A stretch of DNA of 64,000 bases from Ureibacillus yapensis (GTDB taxonomy: Bacteria > Bacillota > Bacilli > Bacillales_A > Planococcaceae): assembly GCF_003515775.1 (NCBI RefSeq), contig NZ_QWEI01000001.1:228106-292105 (forward strand). The letters are read 5' to 3'. The notes beneath the pieces are model-generated. The model saw only the letters and a program-made list of their open reading frames with translations. It was not told the DNA's origin and ran no database searches. The translations under genes were made by a program, and so were the position numbers. This document shows positions 35,387 to 44,915 of this stretch, in pieces; within the stretch, counting starts at the first letter, position 1; every line of letters starts with the position of its first letter.

Positions 35387-35502
35387 TTTTGGTTAAACCT
35401 CTCTACTTGCAATATACATAATGTCTCTTCTTTTAGTATAACAAAAAACTGCTTATAAACGAGAAATCCTACTTTTTTGAAAACGAAAACTTTCCATTCC
35501 AC

Positions 35503-35554
35503 AAAAAAAGAAGAGCGCCTTTTCATCTACGAATTTATTGTAGAGGGCGCTCTT
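35503..35554 (-). terminator. Terminator of cotE
   Basis: AAGAGCGCC (35511-35519) pairs with GGCGCTCTT (35546-35554), with a further CTAC/GTAG pairing inside, and the minus-strand RNA ends in a run of seven T. It starts just past the cotE stop. Confidence 0.88.
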
Positions 35555-35560
35555 GCTGTA

Positions 35561-36142
35561 TTAGTTATATGATGAGGAATCGTCAAATTTGAAGTTGTCG
35601 CTTGAAGATGAGGATGAAGAGGACGATGAAGAACTAGAACTTGAGCTTGAAGATGACTCTTCCTCTTCCTCATATCTCCACTCTTCTTCATAATCTACTT
35701 CGTGTACCGAAACCACAACTTTTGTTTCGCCAACCACGTCGACAACAAATTCACGTTCAATGACAACATCGAAGCAATCGCCATTTTGGTTAATCACCGC
35801 TTCAATACAGTTCGGCTGCTGCATGACACGCACATGGCAGTCGTTGGAATCAATCACATCTTGATCACGGTAATGCAATTTGATCCGATCTTTGTAATGA
35901 ACAGTTTCGGAATGAACCGCCGTTTTTGTATTGCTGTTATGTGCAAACCATACGTTCACATCGAATTTACCTGTAATTTCAACATGTTTACCCACTTTTT
36001 TGGCCGTATAGTGATGGTTGATTACCCAGCATCCCAAAATACTTGTTGGCGTAGACGACGGGCGAATCACTTCACTCGCTTCCACCCTTTTCTTCCCTTT
36101 TGCGACAACCGCTTTTGTCACAATTTGACGCAAACGTTTCAA
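35561..36142 (-). CDS. cotE: Outer spore coat morphogenetic protein CotE with a poly-serine tail
   Basis: The 193-residue protein aligns with Bacillus CotE: IVTKAVVAKGKK, SSTPTSILGCWVINHHY, VGKHVEITGKFDVNVWF and CHVRVMQQPNCIEAVI. CotE assembles around the forespore and recruits the outer coat. Where B. subtilis CotE ends in an Asp/Glu-rich tail, this one has a short Glu run, 19 consecutive Ser, then DNFKFDDSSSYN. The serine codons are mixed (TCA, TCT, TCC, TCG, AGC, AGT). I place the start at TTG 36142, 7 nt after AGGAGG; the frame is open to 36187 but the extra residues are unlike CotE. The neighbour mutS is as in Bacillus. Confidence 0.93.
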   Translation of the reverse strand: MKRLRQIVTKAVVAKGKKRVEASEVIRPSSTPTSILGCWVINHHYTAKKVGKHVEITGKFDVNVWFAHNSNTKTAVHSETVHYKDRIKLHYRDQDVIDSNDCHVRVMQQPNCIEAVINQNGDCFDVVIEREFVVDVVGETKVVVSVHEVDYEEEWRYEEEEESSSSSSSSSSSSSSSSSSSDNFKFDDSSSYN

Positions 36143-36172
36143 CCTTTTTCCTCCTTTTACATCATGTCGAAC

Positions 36173-36200
36173 TATCATATGCGGCATATGCCTAATTGGT
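36173..36200 (-). promoter_or_regulatory. Possible sigma-K-type promoter of cotE
   Basis: On the minus strand CATATGATA (36173-36181) matches the sigma-K -10 pattern CATANNNTA, with AC (36199-36200) 17 nt upstream. B. subtilis cotE has both a sigma-E and a sigma-K promoter. The match is short, so this is tentative. Confidence 0.4.
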
Positions 36201-36401
36201 GAAATGTCAGAGATTCATCATTTCGTCAGTTATACAAATCGCTATTTCACGCCAGGATTCCGGCGAGAAAACCGAAAGCATAAATGTACTTTGAATTTTC
36301 GAATCTCTGCTGCTGACACCTTATAGTATTAAGGTTGGGCCCAGAGTGTGACAAAATTTTTCCAATCTGTTCTTAGCGGCAATGCAAAAGCTTGATTTCT
36401 C

Positions 36402-36430
36402 CAAAAAAATAACCTTCCCATGGCGGAAGG
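36402..36430 (-). terminator. Terminator of the Cse60-like gene
   Basis: CCTTCC (36413-36418) and GGAAGG (36425-36430) form a short stem followed on the minus strand by TTATTTTTTT. Confidence 0.75.
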
Positions 36431-36445
36431 CAAACACTTTCTATC

Positions 36446-36619
36446 TTAATATTTATTATGATAAAGGATTAACGCCGAATATTCGATCCCATGACCTCGA
36501 TCATTGCTAGTCGAGAATTTAATGTCTACAATTTCTTGCCCTTCTATAATTGTCAAAAACTGCTGCAATTCATCTTGGAAAATTTTCTTATCATTACTAG
36601 AAATAACTTTTACTTGCAT
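36446..36619 (-). CDS. Small sporulation protein, Cse60-like
   Basis: The 57-residue product from the ATG at 36619 (AAGGGGGGA 7 nt upstream) begins MQVKVISSNDKKIFQDEL. It contains VDIKFSTSNDRGHGIEYSALILY, with the VDIKFSTS...YSALI pattern I associate with the Cse60 family of sporulation proteins. Its role is unknown to me beyond that link. The frame continues 12 codons upstream without a ribosome site. It has its own terminator and lies between ricA and cotE, consistent with sporulation-related expression. Confidence 0.72.
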   Translation of the reverse strand: MQVKVISSNDKKIFQDELQQFLTIIEGQEIVDIKFSTSNDRGHGIEYSALILYHNKY

Positions 36620-36832
36620 AAAATTCTCCCCCCTTACATGTTTAAAATTCGACAAAAATGGGTAAACCCCTTTAATTAATTAGTTAACAAAAACATTACA
36701 ACAAGGTTACAGAAATTTTACAAACCTATAGGATGGTATTTTTTATGTATGAGGTTCAGCAAACTGTTAGAGGCAAATTCAATATAACACAGGAAATGTT
36801 TTGCCCTTCACTGTGTATGCTATTTCGCACAT

Positions 36833-36868
36833 AAAAAACCCCCGAATCTGTTGACAGTTCGGGGGTTT
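36833..36868 (-). terminator. Terminator of the miaB-ricA operon
   Basis: AAACCCCCGAA (36836-36846) pairs with TTCGGGGGTTT (36858-36868), and the minus-strand RNA continues with T residues. Confidence 0.9.
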
Positions 36869-36881
36869 GAATCGTTTTATA

Positions 36882-37319
36882 TTAAGAACAGCTTCCTGGC
36901 TGGCTATTGCGAACTTTGGATCCTGTTTCGCCGCGCAACAGGTCGCCGCCAGTTGTTTCGATAATTTCATTCGTTACGTTGTTGGCAATGGCATTGGAAA
37001 CTAATTGCAAAAGGTTATTTACATCGATTTGCGATTGCTTGAATTGTTGCACAATCGGTACTTCATCGATTTCTTCTTCCACTTTAGCAATCTTGTCTTC
37101 AACTAATTTCAACGCTTTTTCTTTCCCAAGGTGCTGGAAGTTAACCGCTTGTTTTTGCAATGTTTTCAAGCTGGCAATTTTTTCGCGAACATACTGGTTT
37201 TCATTGATCTGCTCTTCCGCTTTCTTGAAAAAATCCACTTCTTCCGTGTTCGCAATCATATGGGCAATTTCTTTTGCTTTTTCAACGATTTCATCTTTTG
37301 TATAAAGCTTCGTTGTCAT
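36882..37319 (-). CDS. ricA: RicA (YmcA), subunit of the RicAFT complex
   Basis: The 145-residue, mostly helical protein matches YmcA/RicA ([34 protein letters not shown]). In B. subtilis RicA works with RicF and RicT, stimulates maturation by RNase Y, and is needed for biofilm formation, competence and sporulation. The complex carries iron-sulphur clusters; only one cysteine is visible here, at the extreme C-terminus (PGSCS). It overlaps the miaB stop by 4 nt, so the two are coupled. Confidence 0.9.
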   Translation of the reverse strand: MTTKLYTKDEIVEKAKEIAHMIANTEEVDFFKKAEEQINENQYVREKIASLKTLQKQAVNFQHLGKEKALKLVEDKIAKVEEEIDEVPIVQQFKQSQIDVNNLLQLVSNAIANNVTNEIIETTGGDLLRGETGSKVRNSQPGSCS

Positions 37320-38866
37320 CCTACTTCCACCTCATGTCGATTGACGACCTCTAAAAACTCACCGCGCAGTGAGTAAGATTTCGCCTCGAGTATTTTTACT
37401 TTCACAAGCTTTCCTACTAAATCCTTTGGTCCATCAAAGTTGACTAATTTATTTTTTCTAGTGTAGCCAGCTAACACGTCATCGCGCTTTTTACTGCTGC
37501 CTTCCACCAATACTTCAACTACTTGGCCTTCAAATTTTTTCAAAGCCGCCGCTGAGAATTCTTCAACGACCGCATTTAAGCGTTGCAAGCGTTCTTTCTT
37601 CACTTCAAGCGGCACATTGTCCGTCATTTTTGCTGCAGGCGTGCCTTCTCGTGGTGAATAAATGTAAGTAAAGGCCATCTCAAATCCAACTTCGCGGTAT
37701 AAATCCAGCGTTTCCTGGAATTGTTCTTCCGTTTCATTTGGATAACCGACAATTATATCCGTTGATAACGCAACATCCGGCATCGCTGCTTTGATTTTGC
37801 GAACCAATTCAAGGAAATGTTCACGCGTATATTTGCGCGCCATGATTTTCAGGATTTCATTGGAACCGGATTGAACTGGCAGGTGAATATGTTCAACCAG
37901 GTTGCCGCCTTTTGCCAACACTTCGATCAAGTGATCATCAAAGTCGCGTGGGTGGCTGGTTGTGAAACGGATGCGCGGAATATCAATTTTGCGCAACTCA
38001 TCCATCAAATCACCAAGACGGTACTCGATATCCGTGAAGTCTTTTCCATACGCGTTGACGTTTTGCCCAAGCAGCATAATTTCCTGATAGCCCTGTGCTG
38101 CCAATTCGCGCACTTCCTGGATGATTTCATCCGGACGACGGCTGCGTTCTTTCCCGCGCGTATATGGAACGATACAATATGTACAGAATTTATCGCATCC
38201 GTACATGATGTTGACCCAAGCCTTGATTGCACCATTGCGTTGTTTTGGAAGGTTCTCAATAACATCCCCTTCTTTTGACCATACTTCGATGACCATTTCT
38301 TTTGACATGTATGCTTCTGTTAAAATGTTTGGCAAACGGTGAATATTATGCGTACCAAACACCATATCTACATGCTGATAAGTTGTAAGGATTTTATTGA
38401 CAACCGACTCTTCTTGCGACATACAGCCGCAAACGCCGATCAACATTTCCGGATTTAAGCGTTTATATTTCATTAAATAGCCGAGCTCGCCAAAGACTTT
38501 GTTTTCGGCATTTTCACGGATGGCACATGTGTTGAGCAGAACCACATCCGCTTCCTCGATTTTGTCCGTCGGGTCATATCCAAGCTGCATGAAAATACCG
38601 GCCATCACTTCAGAATCATGCTCGTTCATTTGGCATCCATATGTGCGAATAAAAAATTTACGACCATTGCCCATGCCTAAAAATTCTTCAGCGATGTTGA
38701 AATCTTTATGATATTTGACTTCTTCTTTTCCGCGTTTTTTCGCATCTTTTAGAGAAGGCGCTGTAATGACGCGCTCGAAGTATTGACTATAATCCTTTTC
38801 AGGCTTTGTATTTTTAGGTTTTGGTTGATTAACTTGCTGACTTGCTAGTCGTTGTTCCTCATTCAT
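37316..38866 (-). CDS. miaB: tRNA-2-methylthio-N6-dimethylallyladenosine synthase MiaB
   Basis: The 516-residue radical-SAM enzyme has an N-terminal MTTase domain ([34 protein letters not shown] supplying three cluster cysteines). The radical-SAM triad follows in [15 protein letters not shown], and a C-terminal TRAM domain ends the protein. It adds the methylthio group to i6A37, the product of MiaA. The ~65-residue N-terminal extension is typical of the Bacillus protein. The ATG follows AGGAG. Confidence 0.97.
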   Translation of the reverse strand: MNEEQRLASQQVNQPKPKNTKPEKDYSQYFERVITAPSLKDAKKRGKEEVKYHKDFNIAEEFLGMGNGRKFFIRTYGCQMNEHDSEVMAGIFMQLGYDPTDKIEEADVVLLNTCAIRENAENKVFGELGYLMKYKRLNPEMLIGVCGCMSQEESVVNKILTTYQHVDMVFGTHNIHRLPNILTEAYMSKEMVIEVWSKEGDVIENLPKQRNGAIKAWVNIMYGCDKFCTYCIVPYTRGKERSRRPDEIIQEVRELAAQGYQEIMLLGQNVNAYGKDFTDIEYRLGDLMDELRKIDIPRIRFTTSHPRDFDDHLIEVLAKGGNLVEHIHLPVQSGSNEILKIMARKYTREHFLELVRKIKAAMPDVALSTDIIVGYPNETEEQFQETLDLYREVGFEMAFTYIYSPREGTPAAKMTDNVPLEVKKERLQRLNAVVEEFSAAALKKFEGQVVEVLVEGSSKKRDDVLAGYTRKNKLVNFDGPKDLVGKLVKVKILEAKSYSLRGEFLEVVNRHEVEVG

Positions 38867-38994
38867 TGAAATCTAGAAACTCCTTTCAAAATGGGGTATA
38901 TCCATTCGAATCCCATTTTATTATTATAGCGAAGAATGCGTAGAAAGAACAATAAGGTGCATGAAATTTGTATAATATTTTCAATTGAATACAA

Positions 38995-39351
38995 TCAATT
39001 GGACACAATAAATTCCAAATATTGCTTTGGATCATGCTCTTTTAAAATAGCCAGAAAAGTAAAGCATAGCTGAACCACCGACTGCCAATCCATCTGATGC
39101 CGCGCTTCAAACTCATGCTTCGGCAGCTGCAGCACTTCCTTGAAAATCATGTGGGGCTCCAACTCCTTCAGTTCCAAGTATTTCAAAAATGCGAGAAACA
39201 ACTTGTGATCCTTCACAGCCAACGACTTCTCATCAACCAGTTTGTCAATTTCCTGAACATCCTTCAGCGTATTCGCTTTGCGAAACACCTTATCCAACTT
39301 CTCATTCTGCTTCTGCTCTTTAACCGAAATAAAATCAATTATTTTATTCAA
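38995..39351 (-). CDS. Uncharacterised helical protein
   Basis: This 118-residue, soluble, Lys/Glu/Leu-rich protein has no motif I recognise and looks all-helical. The start is TTG at 39351, 6 nt after GAGGG, which supports it being a real gene. It lies 128 nt upstream of miaB, in the same direction. Its own upstream region is the third 21-bp repeat array, and the NERD gene is next. It has one cysteine and no membrane segment. I cannot suggest a function. Confidence 0.65.
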   Translation of the reverse strand: MNKIIDFISVKEQKQNEKLDKVFRKANTLKDVQEIDKLVDEKSLAVKDHKLFLAFLKYLELKELEPHMIFKEVLQLPKHEFEARHQMDWQSVVQLCFTFLAILKEHDPKQYLEFIVSN

Positions 39352-39393
39352 GTTGATCCCTCTTTTCTGGAATTGGAGGCTGGCGAGTGGATA

Positions 39394-39497
39394 ACCGCCA
39401 ATTTTGATAAAATATCCGTCAGTTTTGAGGATATATCCGCCAAAAATTTAATTTATCCGCCAATTATTTCAATTTATCCGCCAAACGTCTTCCGGGA
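39394..39497. repeat. Array C: five units, core TCCGCCA, overlapping the end of the NERD gene
   Basis: Cores start at 39394 (ACCGCCA), 39415 (TCCGTCA), 39436, 39456 and 39477, giving spacings of 21, 21, 20 and 21 bp. The core is the same as in array B, 7 kb away. The last units lie inside the NERD gene, whose final residues and stop codon (VWRIN) come from the repeat. Confidence 0.88.
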
Positions 39498-40422
39498 TAA
39501 GATAACGCCTTCCTTTGTTGTTGCCCTCACAGTAAAATTCCGTTCTTTTTAGTAATTTATTTGCTGCATCTCTACTTTCTATCAAAAAGAACTTCCGAAA
39601 CTCTTGATTCGTAATCCATTCATCAAAAAGATATCTATAATCATGTAATCCTTGATAAAGCGGCTCCTTCGATCTCAACCCGCAAATACAAACAAATTTT
39701 CCGTGATGAAACTCCATCACCCGTCCACACTCACAAATCGCCCCTTTTCGCAAAGGAGGAATTTCAAATTTCGGCTTATATATACTCGGCTTATGTATTT
39801 TTTGAATTTGGTTTACCAACATTTCATAGTGCGGTGACGAAAGTGCCGGACTGTTATACTTTAATAATAGCTTTTTTATCTCACTAGGCAACCCAATCGA
39901 ATGGAAAACGGGGATTTCTTCTGGCACATTCCCGATAACAGTTGAGGTTTCAGCGATTACAACAGCTTTATGAAGAGGTAATTCAAGTCCCAAACGTTCT
40001 ACAATTCGTTCCATAAAATCCACATGGCGCTGTACTTGTTCGAAGGGGCTTTGAAAGCTCTCGATTTCCCCCGTTAATTTTTTCCGCATAAATTGGTATT
40101 TTTCTTTTTCGTACCAAATCAAACCGGAGATATTTTTAATTTCAAGAATCAAAATGAAGTGAGGACAAATAAAGAGGGAGTCGATTTGATGGGAATTGCC
40201 AAAATCATTTTGGCTTTCGTAGTTATGAAAGAGGTAAGAATTTGAAGGCACAGTGATTTCCTGCCAGAGTCGATCAACCTTTAACTCTCCGCGGTAGCCA
40301 ATTTCAGCGCGCCGCATGAGCGAAGTTACAAGTTCATGCATGTCATGGTTGTGATCAATCCGTCGTTTCAGCGCATCCAGGACGAATAGTTTAGAAGGTA
40401 ACTTTCGTTTCATTATGATCAA
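39469..40422 (-). CDS. NERD (nuclease-related) domain protein
   Basis: The 317-residue protein has a NERD domain at about residues 45-150. The PD-(D/E)xK nuclease-like residues can be read as Asp in QIDSLFICPHF and ILEIKNISG (Glu-x-Lys). A C-terminal part (~215-300) contains a Cys-rich patch (CECGRV and CICG) that may bind zinc. NERD proteins are thought to be DNA-processing factors; their targets are not established. The start is TTG at 40422, 7 nt after AAGGAGG; an ATG three codons later is farther from it. The final residues are encoded by the 21-bp repeat array, so the C-terminus may be of recent origin. Confidence 0.85.
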   Translation of the reverse strand: MIIMKRKLPSKLFVLDALKRRIDHNHDMHELVTSLMRRAEIGYRGELKVDRLWQEITVPSNSYLFHNYESQNDFGNSHQIDSLFICPHFILILEIKNISGLIWYEKEKYQFMRKKLTGEIESFQSPFEQVQRHVDFMERIVERLGLELPLHKAVVIAETSTVIGNVPEEIPVFHSIGLPSEIKKLLLKYNSPALSSPHYEMLVNQIQKIHKPSIYKPKFEIPPLRKGAICECGRVMEFHHGKFVCICGLRSKEPLYQGLHDYRYLFDEWITNQEFRKFFLIESRDAANKLLKRTEFYCEGNNKGRRYLIPEDVWRIN

Positions 40423-40553
40423 TATAATTCCTCCTTTTCTGCTATTATAATAAAAATTTGAAAGCGGGAAACTAGCTGCCTCCTACTGAAAAGTCAATTT
40501 TGCGTATATAAGTATGACAGTTTTTCGACTAAACTTGTTCCCGAAATTACCAA

Positions 40554-40587
40554 ATAAAAAAAGCCGGAATCTAGACCGGCATTTTTA
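40554..40587. terminator. Terminator of the chemoreceptor gene
   Basis: GCCGG (40563-40567) pairs with CCGGC (40576-40580), flanked by A-rich and T-rich runs on both sides. Confidence 0.8.
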
Positions 40588-40594
40588 ATATTTC

Positions 40595-42139
40595 CTATAC
40601 CGTGAACCGCTTAATCGCGGAAGTTAAAGAACGGATGTTTCTCGTGATTTTCTGGATTTCGTCGTGCATCGCTCGTGTTGCTTCGAGCTGGTCCGCCGTG
40701 GAAGCGGAAACCTGTTCAATCATTTTCGTGTTTTCTTCAGAAACTTGACTCAATTGTAAAGAATTGTTGGCCACATCTTTCGTATTTTCGGTAATCGAGC
40801 TGATTGTCGTGGCTACTTCGCCAATATATGGACCAACTTCGTTAACAGCCGACACAATTTGCTGGAACTTTGATGCTGTTTGGTTTGTTGCATCTATCCC
40901 CGTTTGGACGGAATCTATTGCACTTGCCATGAATTGAACGGATTGAGTTGAATCGGCCTGAATTTTCTTAAGGATTTCTTCAATAATTTTTGTCGAGTCC
41001 ACGGATTGCTCCGAAAGCTTGCGCACCTCACCTGCTACCACGCTAAACCCTTTACCGGCTTCCCCTGCACGGGCTGCTTCAATTGCTGCATTCAAGGCCA
41101 ATAATTTGGTTTGCTCGGCAATCGAATTGATAATCTGGATCACTTGCTCGATTTCCTTCGAGTGGCTCACCAAAATCCCCATCATATCATTTGCTCTTTT
41201 GACCGCTTGTTCAATCTCGTTCATTTGTTCAATGTTAACATTCACAAATTGGACCCCTGCATTTGCTTCCATCACCGTTTGCCGAATGTTTTGCTCAATA
41301 AAATCAATTCGCTCCGAAATCACTTCCACGCCATGCGCAATTTCCTGCAGCGAAAGAGTGTTCAAGTTTAATTGCTCTGCCGATCGAACCGTCGCTTTCG
41401 TCAAATCCTGTGCGTCATGTGAAATATGAAGGGATGCTTTCGTCGTCCTCTCGGAAGCTTGCTGCAATTGGTCATTGGCTTCATCCACGGAAGCCGCACT
41501 TTGCTGCACCGTTTTGAGCAATTCTTTTACTTCGGATGCCATCAGGTTGTAGCTTGTCATGACTTCCCCAAGTTCATCCTTTGAATCATACTTCGCAGTT
41601 TGCGTAAAATCCCCTTGCTGGGCTTGTTTCAATAATTTCTTCAATTGGCGCGTTGGCAAATTAACCGACCGCGTTGCACCGATGATGAAATACAAAATAA
41701 CTAAAATAATGAATATCGTCACTCCGGTCAACAATTTGTAGCCAAAAGAAATATCCTTTTTATGCGAAGCTAGTTGACTATCTGCCCGATCCATGACATA
41801 TTGTTTCATTTCCTGCGTAAGTGATAGCACTTCACGATCATTGCCGCTTTCAAGAGTTGAGCTTAACTCTGATATGTAAAATTCCATCTTTGAATCAAAT
41901 TTATTTAAGGAAGATAGCAGTTCATTTGCACGGTTAGCCTCACCTATATGTATTGAATTTTCTATTTCGGAAATGGCATTTACGGTCAACAGTTTCTCCT
42001 GATACATTTCTTCCGTATTATTTTCCATCTTGCGCAAATAGTCCATACTGAATATGGCCAAAATGCAATTTGAAATGATACAAACGATCATTAACACAAC
42101 CAATCGATCTTTAACCTGGATATAACGTCTCAAACCCAC
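40595..42139 (-). CDS. Methyl-accepting chemotaxis protein
   Basis: The 514-residue protein has a first membrane helix (~13-33) and a short four-helix extracytoplasmic sensor (~34-125). A second membrane helix (~128-150), HAMP (~152-205) and a long cytoplasmic signalling coiled coil follow. The conserved hairpin tip reads IAEQTKLLALNAAIEAARAG. The small sensor domain gives no clue to the ligand. The start is GTG at 42139, 9 nt after GAGGAG. It stands alone, with no che genes nearby. Confidence 0.93.
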   Translation of the reverse strand: MGLRRYIQVKDRLVVLMIVCIISNCILAIFSMDYLRKMENNTEEMYQEKLLTVNAISEIENSIHIGEANRANELLSSLNKFDSKMEFYISELSSTLESGNDREVLSLTQEMKQYVMDRADSQLASHKKDISFGYKLLTGVTIFIILVILYFIIGATRSVNLPTRQLKKLLKQAQQGDFTQTAKYDSKDELGEVMTSYNLMASEVKELLKTVQQSAASVDEANDQLQQASERTTKASLHISHDAQDLTKATVRSAEQLNLNTLSLQEIAHGVEVISERIDFIEQNIRQTVMEANAGVQFVNVNIEQMNEIEQAVKRANDMMGILVSHSKEIEQVIQIINSIAEQTKLLALNAAIEAARAGEAGKGFSVVAGEVRKLSEQSVDSTKIIEEILKKIQADSTQSVQFMASAIDSVQTGIDATNQTASKFQQIVSAVNEVGPYIGEVATTISSITENTKDVANNSLQLSQVSEENTKMIEQVSASTADQLEATRAMHDEIQKITRNIRSLTSAIKRFTV

Positions 42140-42309
42140 CCCAAACGACTCCTCTATGCTGTAGTACTTTCATCATAGTTTAGTACTATAAAGTATTTAT
42201 ATATTAAATGTTAAGTTATTGTAAAAATATAGTTATAAAGTTAATTTATTGTTAATCAAATTTCCCCCACAAAAAAGCCCCCACCCCAAAAGGATGGAAG
42301 CTTAAACGT

Positions 42310-43176
42310 TTATAGGAACTCTTTCACCAATTCATTGAATTGATCTTCAGTCAAGTTCATGTCCAAGTCAGCTAAAGGCTGTTCCGAGTAGCCTGGTACT
42401 TTTTCCTGGTATGATTTTGTTTCAGTATCTTGATAAATAATGCCTGTTACAAGACCTTCTTTGTCCATAACCGTATGCATCGCTAGTTCTCTATTGGAAG
42501 AATCATAGCCTTCGATATCGGATAGTTTTGTTAAGTGCTCTTTGAACCATTCGTATGTGTTGATTTTGTTGTAAGTAACACACGGACTGAACACGTTGAT
42601 GAACGAGAAGCCTTTGTGCTGGATGCCGGCTTCAATTAAGGCCGTTAATTCCTTGATGTCCGTGGAGAATCCTTGTGCAACGAAAGTCGCACCTGATGAT
42701 AACGCCACTTCCAACGGTTTTAATGAAGGTTCGATTGCTCCGCCCGGCGTAGATTTAGTCACAAAGCCTTGCGCTGAACGAGGCGATGTTTGACCTTTTG
42801 TTAATCCATAGATTTGGTTGTCCATTACCACGTAAGTGATATCGATGTTGCGGCGGATCGCATGAACAGTGTGTGCCATACCGATCGCAAATCCATCTCC
42901 GTCACCTCCAGAAGCGATTACGTTCAGGTTACGGTTTGCCATTTTCACGCCTTGTGCAATCGGCAATGCGCGACCATGAATCCCGTGGAATCCGTATGAA
43001 TTGATGTAACCGGCAATACGACCTGAACAGCCGATTCCCGCAACAACTGCCAATTCATGAGGTTCGATGCCTACGTTCGCTGCAGCACGTTGAATCGCTG
43101 CTTGAACAGAGAAGTCACCACAGCCTGGGCACCAGTTCGGTTTCACTGAGTTACGAAAATCTTTAAATGTTGCCAT
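42310..43176 (-). CDS. korB: 2-oxoacid:ferredoxin oxidoreductase, beta subunit
   Basis: The 288-residue protein carries the thiamine-diphosphate-binding and Fe-S features of KorB/PorB: NWCPGCGDFSVQ at the N-terminus, GCSGRI, GRALPIAQG and SGGDGDGFAIG. With KorA it oxidises 2-oxoglutarate (or another 2-oxoacid) to the acyl-CoA, reducing ferredoxin. Its ATG overlaps the last base of the korA stop. In other Bacillales korAB also lies between spoVS and miaB. Confidence 0.94.
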   Translation of the reverse strand: MATFKDFRNSVKPNWCPGCGDFSVQAAIQRAAANVGIEPHELAVVAGIGCSGRIAGYINSYGFHGIHGRALPIAQGVKMANRNLNVIASGGDGDGFAIGMAHTVHAIRRNIDITYVVMDNQIYGLTKGQTSPRSAQGFVTKSTPGGAIEPSLKPLEVALSSGATFVAQGFSTDIKELTALIEAGIQHKGFSFINVFSPCVTYNKINTYEWFKEHLTKLSDIEGYDSSNRELAMHTVMDKEGLVTGIIYQDTETKSYQEKVPGYSEQPLADLDMNLTEDQFNELVKEFL

Positions 43177-44915
43177 TAGTCAAGCAGCTCCTTTACTTTA
43201 TTTGTGAGCTCACGAGGCAAGAACGGTGTTCCGTCATATTTCGTGATGCTGTATGTTTTATCGTGACCGCCGATATTCATTTTCATGATATTCGCCAGTT
43301 GAGAGGTTTTGTTATTTTCCACAACGATGACTTTTTTCGCATTCGCCACTAATGGCGCCATTTCCTGTGAAGGGAATGGGAATAGCAGACGAACATGCGC
43401 ATGATTGACTTTCAAGCCTTCTGTTGTTAAGCGCTCTTGCACTTCTTCAATCGTCCCGCGCGTTGAGTTGAATCCAACCAATAACACGTCAGCTTCTTCG
43501 TTAGGAGCATTTACATAAACCGGTGTATCGAAGTTCAATTTTTCAAGCTTGCGGAAACGCTTGTCCATTTGCACTTCACGGTTTTTCGGTGCTTCGTTTG
43601 GCTTTCCTGTTTCATCATGCTCCACACCTGTTACATGGTGGATGCCGTTTTCCGTACCAGGGAACACGCGAGGCGAAATGCCGTCTTCGGTGTTTTCATA
43701 ACGTTTAAAGTAATCTTTGTTTTCAGGTGCTTCAAGCACGTCATCCACTATTTTGCCGCGGCGGATTTCAATTTTGCTGTAATCAAATGGATCTGTCGTT
43801 TGTTTACCAAGCGATAATTGCAAGTCAGTCATCAGTATGACAGGAAGCTGCAATTCCTCGGCAATATTGAATGCCTGAATCGTATCAAAGAACGCTTCTT
43901 CCAATGTAGAAGGCGCGATTACCACTTTCGGTATTTCACCATGTGTACCGTAAAGCATTGCCATCAAGTCGGATTGCTCTTGTTTTGTTGGCAGACCAGT
44001 TGATGGTCCCCCACGTTGTGTATCCACGATGACCAATGGCTGCTCCGTCATGCCGGAAAGACCGATCGCTTCCATCATAAGCGATAAACCTGGTCCTGCA
44101 GATGCCGTAAATGAACGAGCTCCACCGAAGTTTGCACCAATCGCCATTGTTGCTGCTGCAATTTCATCTTCCGTTTGAATAACGGCGCCTCCCAATTTCG
44201 GAAGCTTTGCAATTAAATATTCCATGATTTCGGAAGCCGGAGTAATCGGATAAGCCGACATGAAGCGAGCACCCGCTGCAAGGGCGCCAAGAGCCACCGC
44301 ATCGTTGCCGATCATGTACATGCGGCGTTTACCATCTGCAGGCGCAAGTTCCCACTCGCCCACTCGGTCACCCAATAAGTCGCTCATCGCATCATAGCCT
44401 TTTTGGATAGCTTCCATGTTCTTTCTAACCACTTCTTCCCCTTTGCGTCCGAAAATTTCTTCCACGACGCTTTGGAAAACAGGCGTTTTAAGATTTAATA
44501 ATGCGGCTGTGGCACCAATCGCCACCATGTTTTTCATTAGGGATGTCCCTAATTCTGTTGCAATTTCCGTAAACGGCACAATGTACAATGGCGCTTTTGA
44601 GTCTTCCGGTTTTTCCGGGTTAAACTTCGCATCCGCCAAAATGATGCTGTTTTCCGTCAATTCTTTATAGTTCACTTCGATTGTTTCTTGGTCAAATGCC
44701 ACTAATATATCTAAATCGTCCGCAATTGCACGGACTTTCGTTGGTCGAACAGTAATTTTATTATTGGTATGGCCGCCTTTAATGCGTGAAGAGAAGTGGC
44801 GATAGCCATAAAGGTGGTAACCTAAACGGTTCATGGCCATTGAGAACATTTCCCCAGTACTCTCAATACCTTCACCCTGTTGCCCACCGACTTTCCACGA
44901 AAGCTGATGTAACAT
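43176..44915 (-). CDS. korA: 2-oxoacid:ferredoxin oxidoreductase, fused gamma-alpha subunit
   Basis: The 579-residue protein joins an N-terminal gamma domain (~1-185, GGQQGEGIESTG) to the pyrimidine-binding alpha domain (~200-420, SAYPITPASEIMEYL, TEDEIAAATMAIGANFGGAR) and a C-terminal transketolase-like domain. This is the usual fused KorA of Bacillales. AAGGAG is 8 nt before the ATG. The specific 2-oxoacid cannot be read with certainty, but 2-oxoglutarate is the commonest annotation for this form. Confidence 0.93.
   Translation of the reverse strand: MLHQLSWKVGGQQGEGIESTGEMFSMAMNRLGYHLYGYRHFSSRIKGGHTNNKITVRPTKVRAIADDLDILVAFDQETIEVNYKELTENSIILADAKFNPEKPEDSKAPLYIVPFTEIATELGTSLMKNMVAIGATAALLNLKTPVFQSVVEEIFGRKGEEVVRKNMEAIQKGYDAMSDLLGDRVGEWELAPADGKRRMYMIGNDAVALGALAAGARFMSAYPITPASEIMEYLIAKLPKLGGAVIQTEDEIAAATMAIGANFGGARSFTASAGPGLSLMMEAIGLSGMTEQPLVIVDTQRGGPSTGLPTKQEQSDLMAMLYGTHGEIPKVVIAPSTLEEAFFDTIQAFNIAEELQLPVILMTDLQLSLGKQTTDPFDYSKIEIRRGKIVDDVLEAPENKDYFKRYENTEDGISPRVFPGTENGIHHVTGVEHDETGKPNEAPKNREVQMDKRFRKLEKLNFDTPVYVNAPNEEADVLLVGFNSTRGTIEEVQERLTTEGLKVNHAHVRLLFPFPSQEMAPLVANAKKVIVVENNKTSQLANIMKMNIGGHDKTYSITKYDGTPFLPRELTNKVKELLD

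Noticed and set aside
35581-35660. Microsatellite origin of the CotE serine run
   Set aside because: The codons are a mixture of six serine codons rather than a repeated trinucleotide.
36882-36970. Minus-strand frame 36779-36970 as a small Cys-containing protein
   Set aside because: It overlaps ricA in another frame and crosses its terminator; no ribosome site or family similarity.
42240-42309. Strong terminator after korB
   Set aside because: A C-rich stretch next to an A-run is present, but pairing (AAGC/GCTT with poor inner match) is too weak to call.
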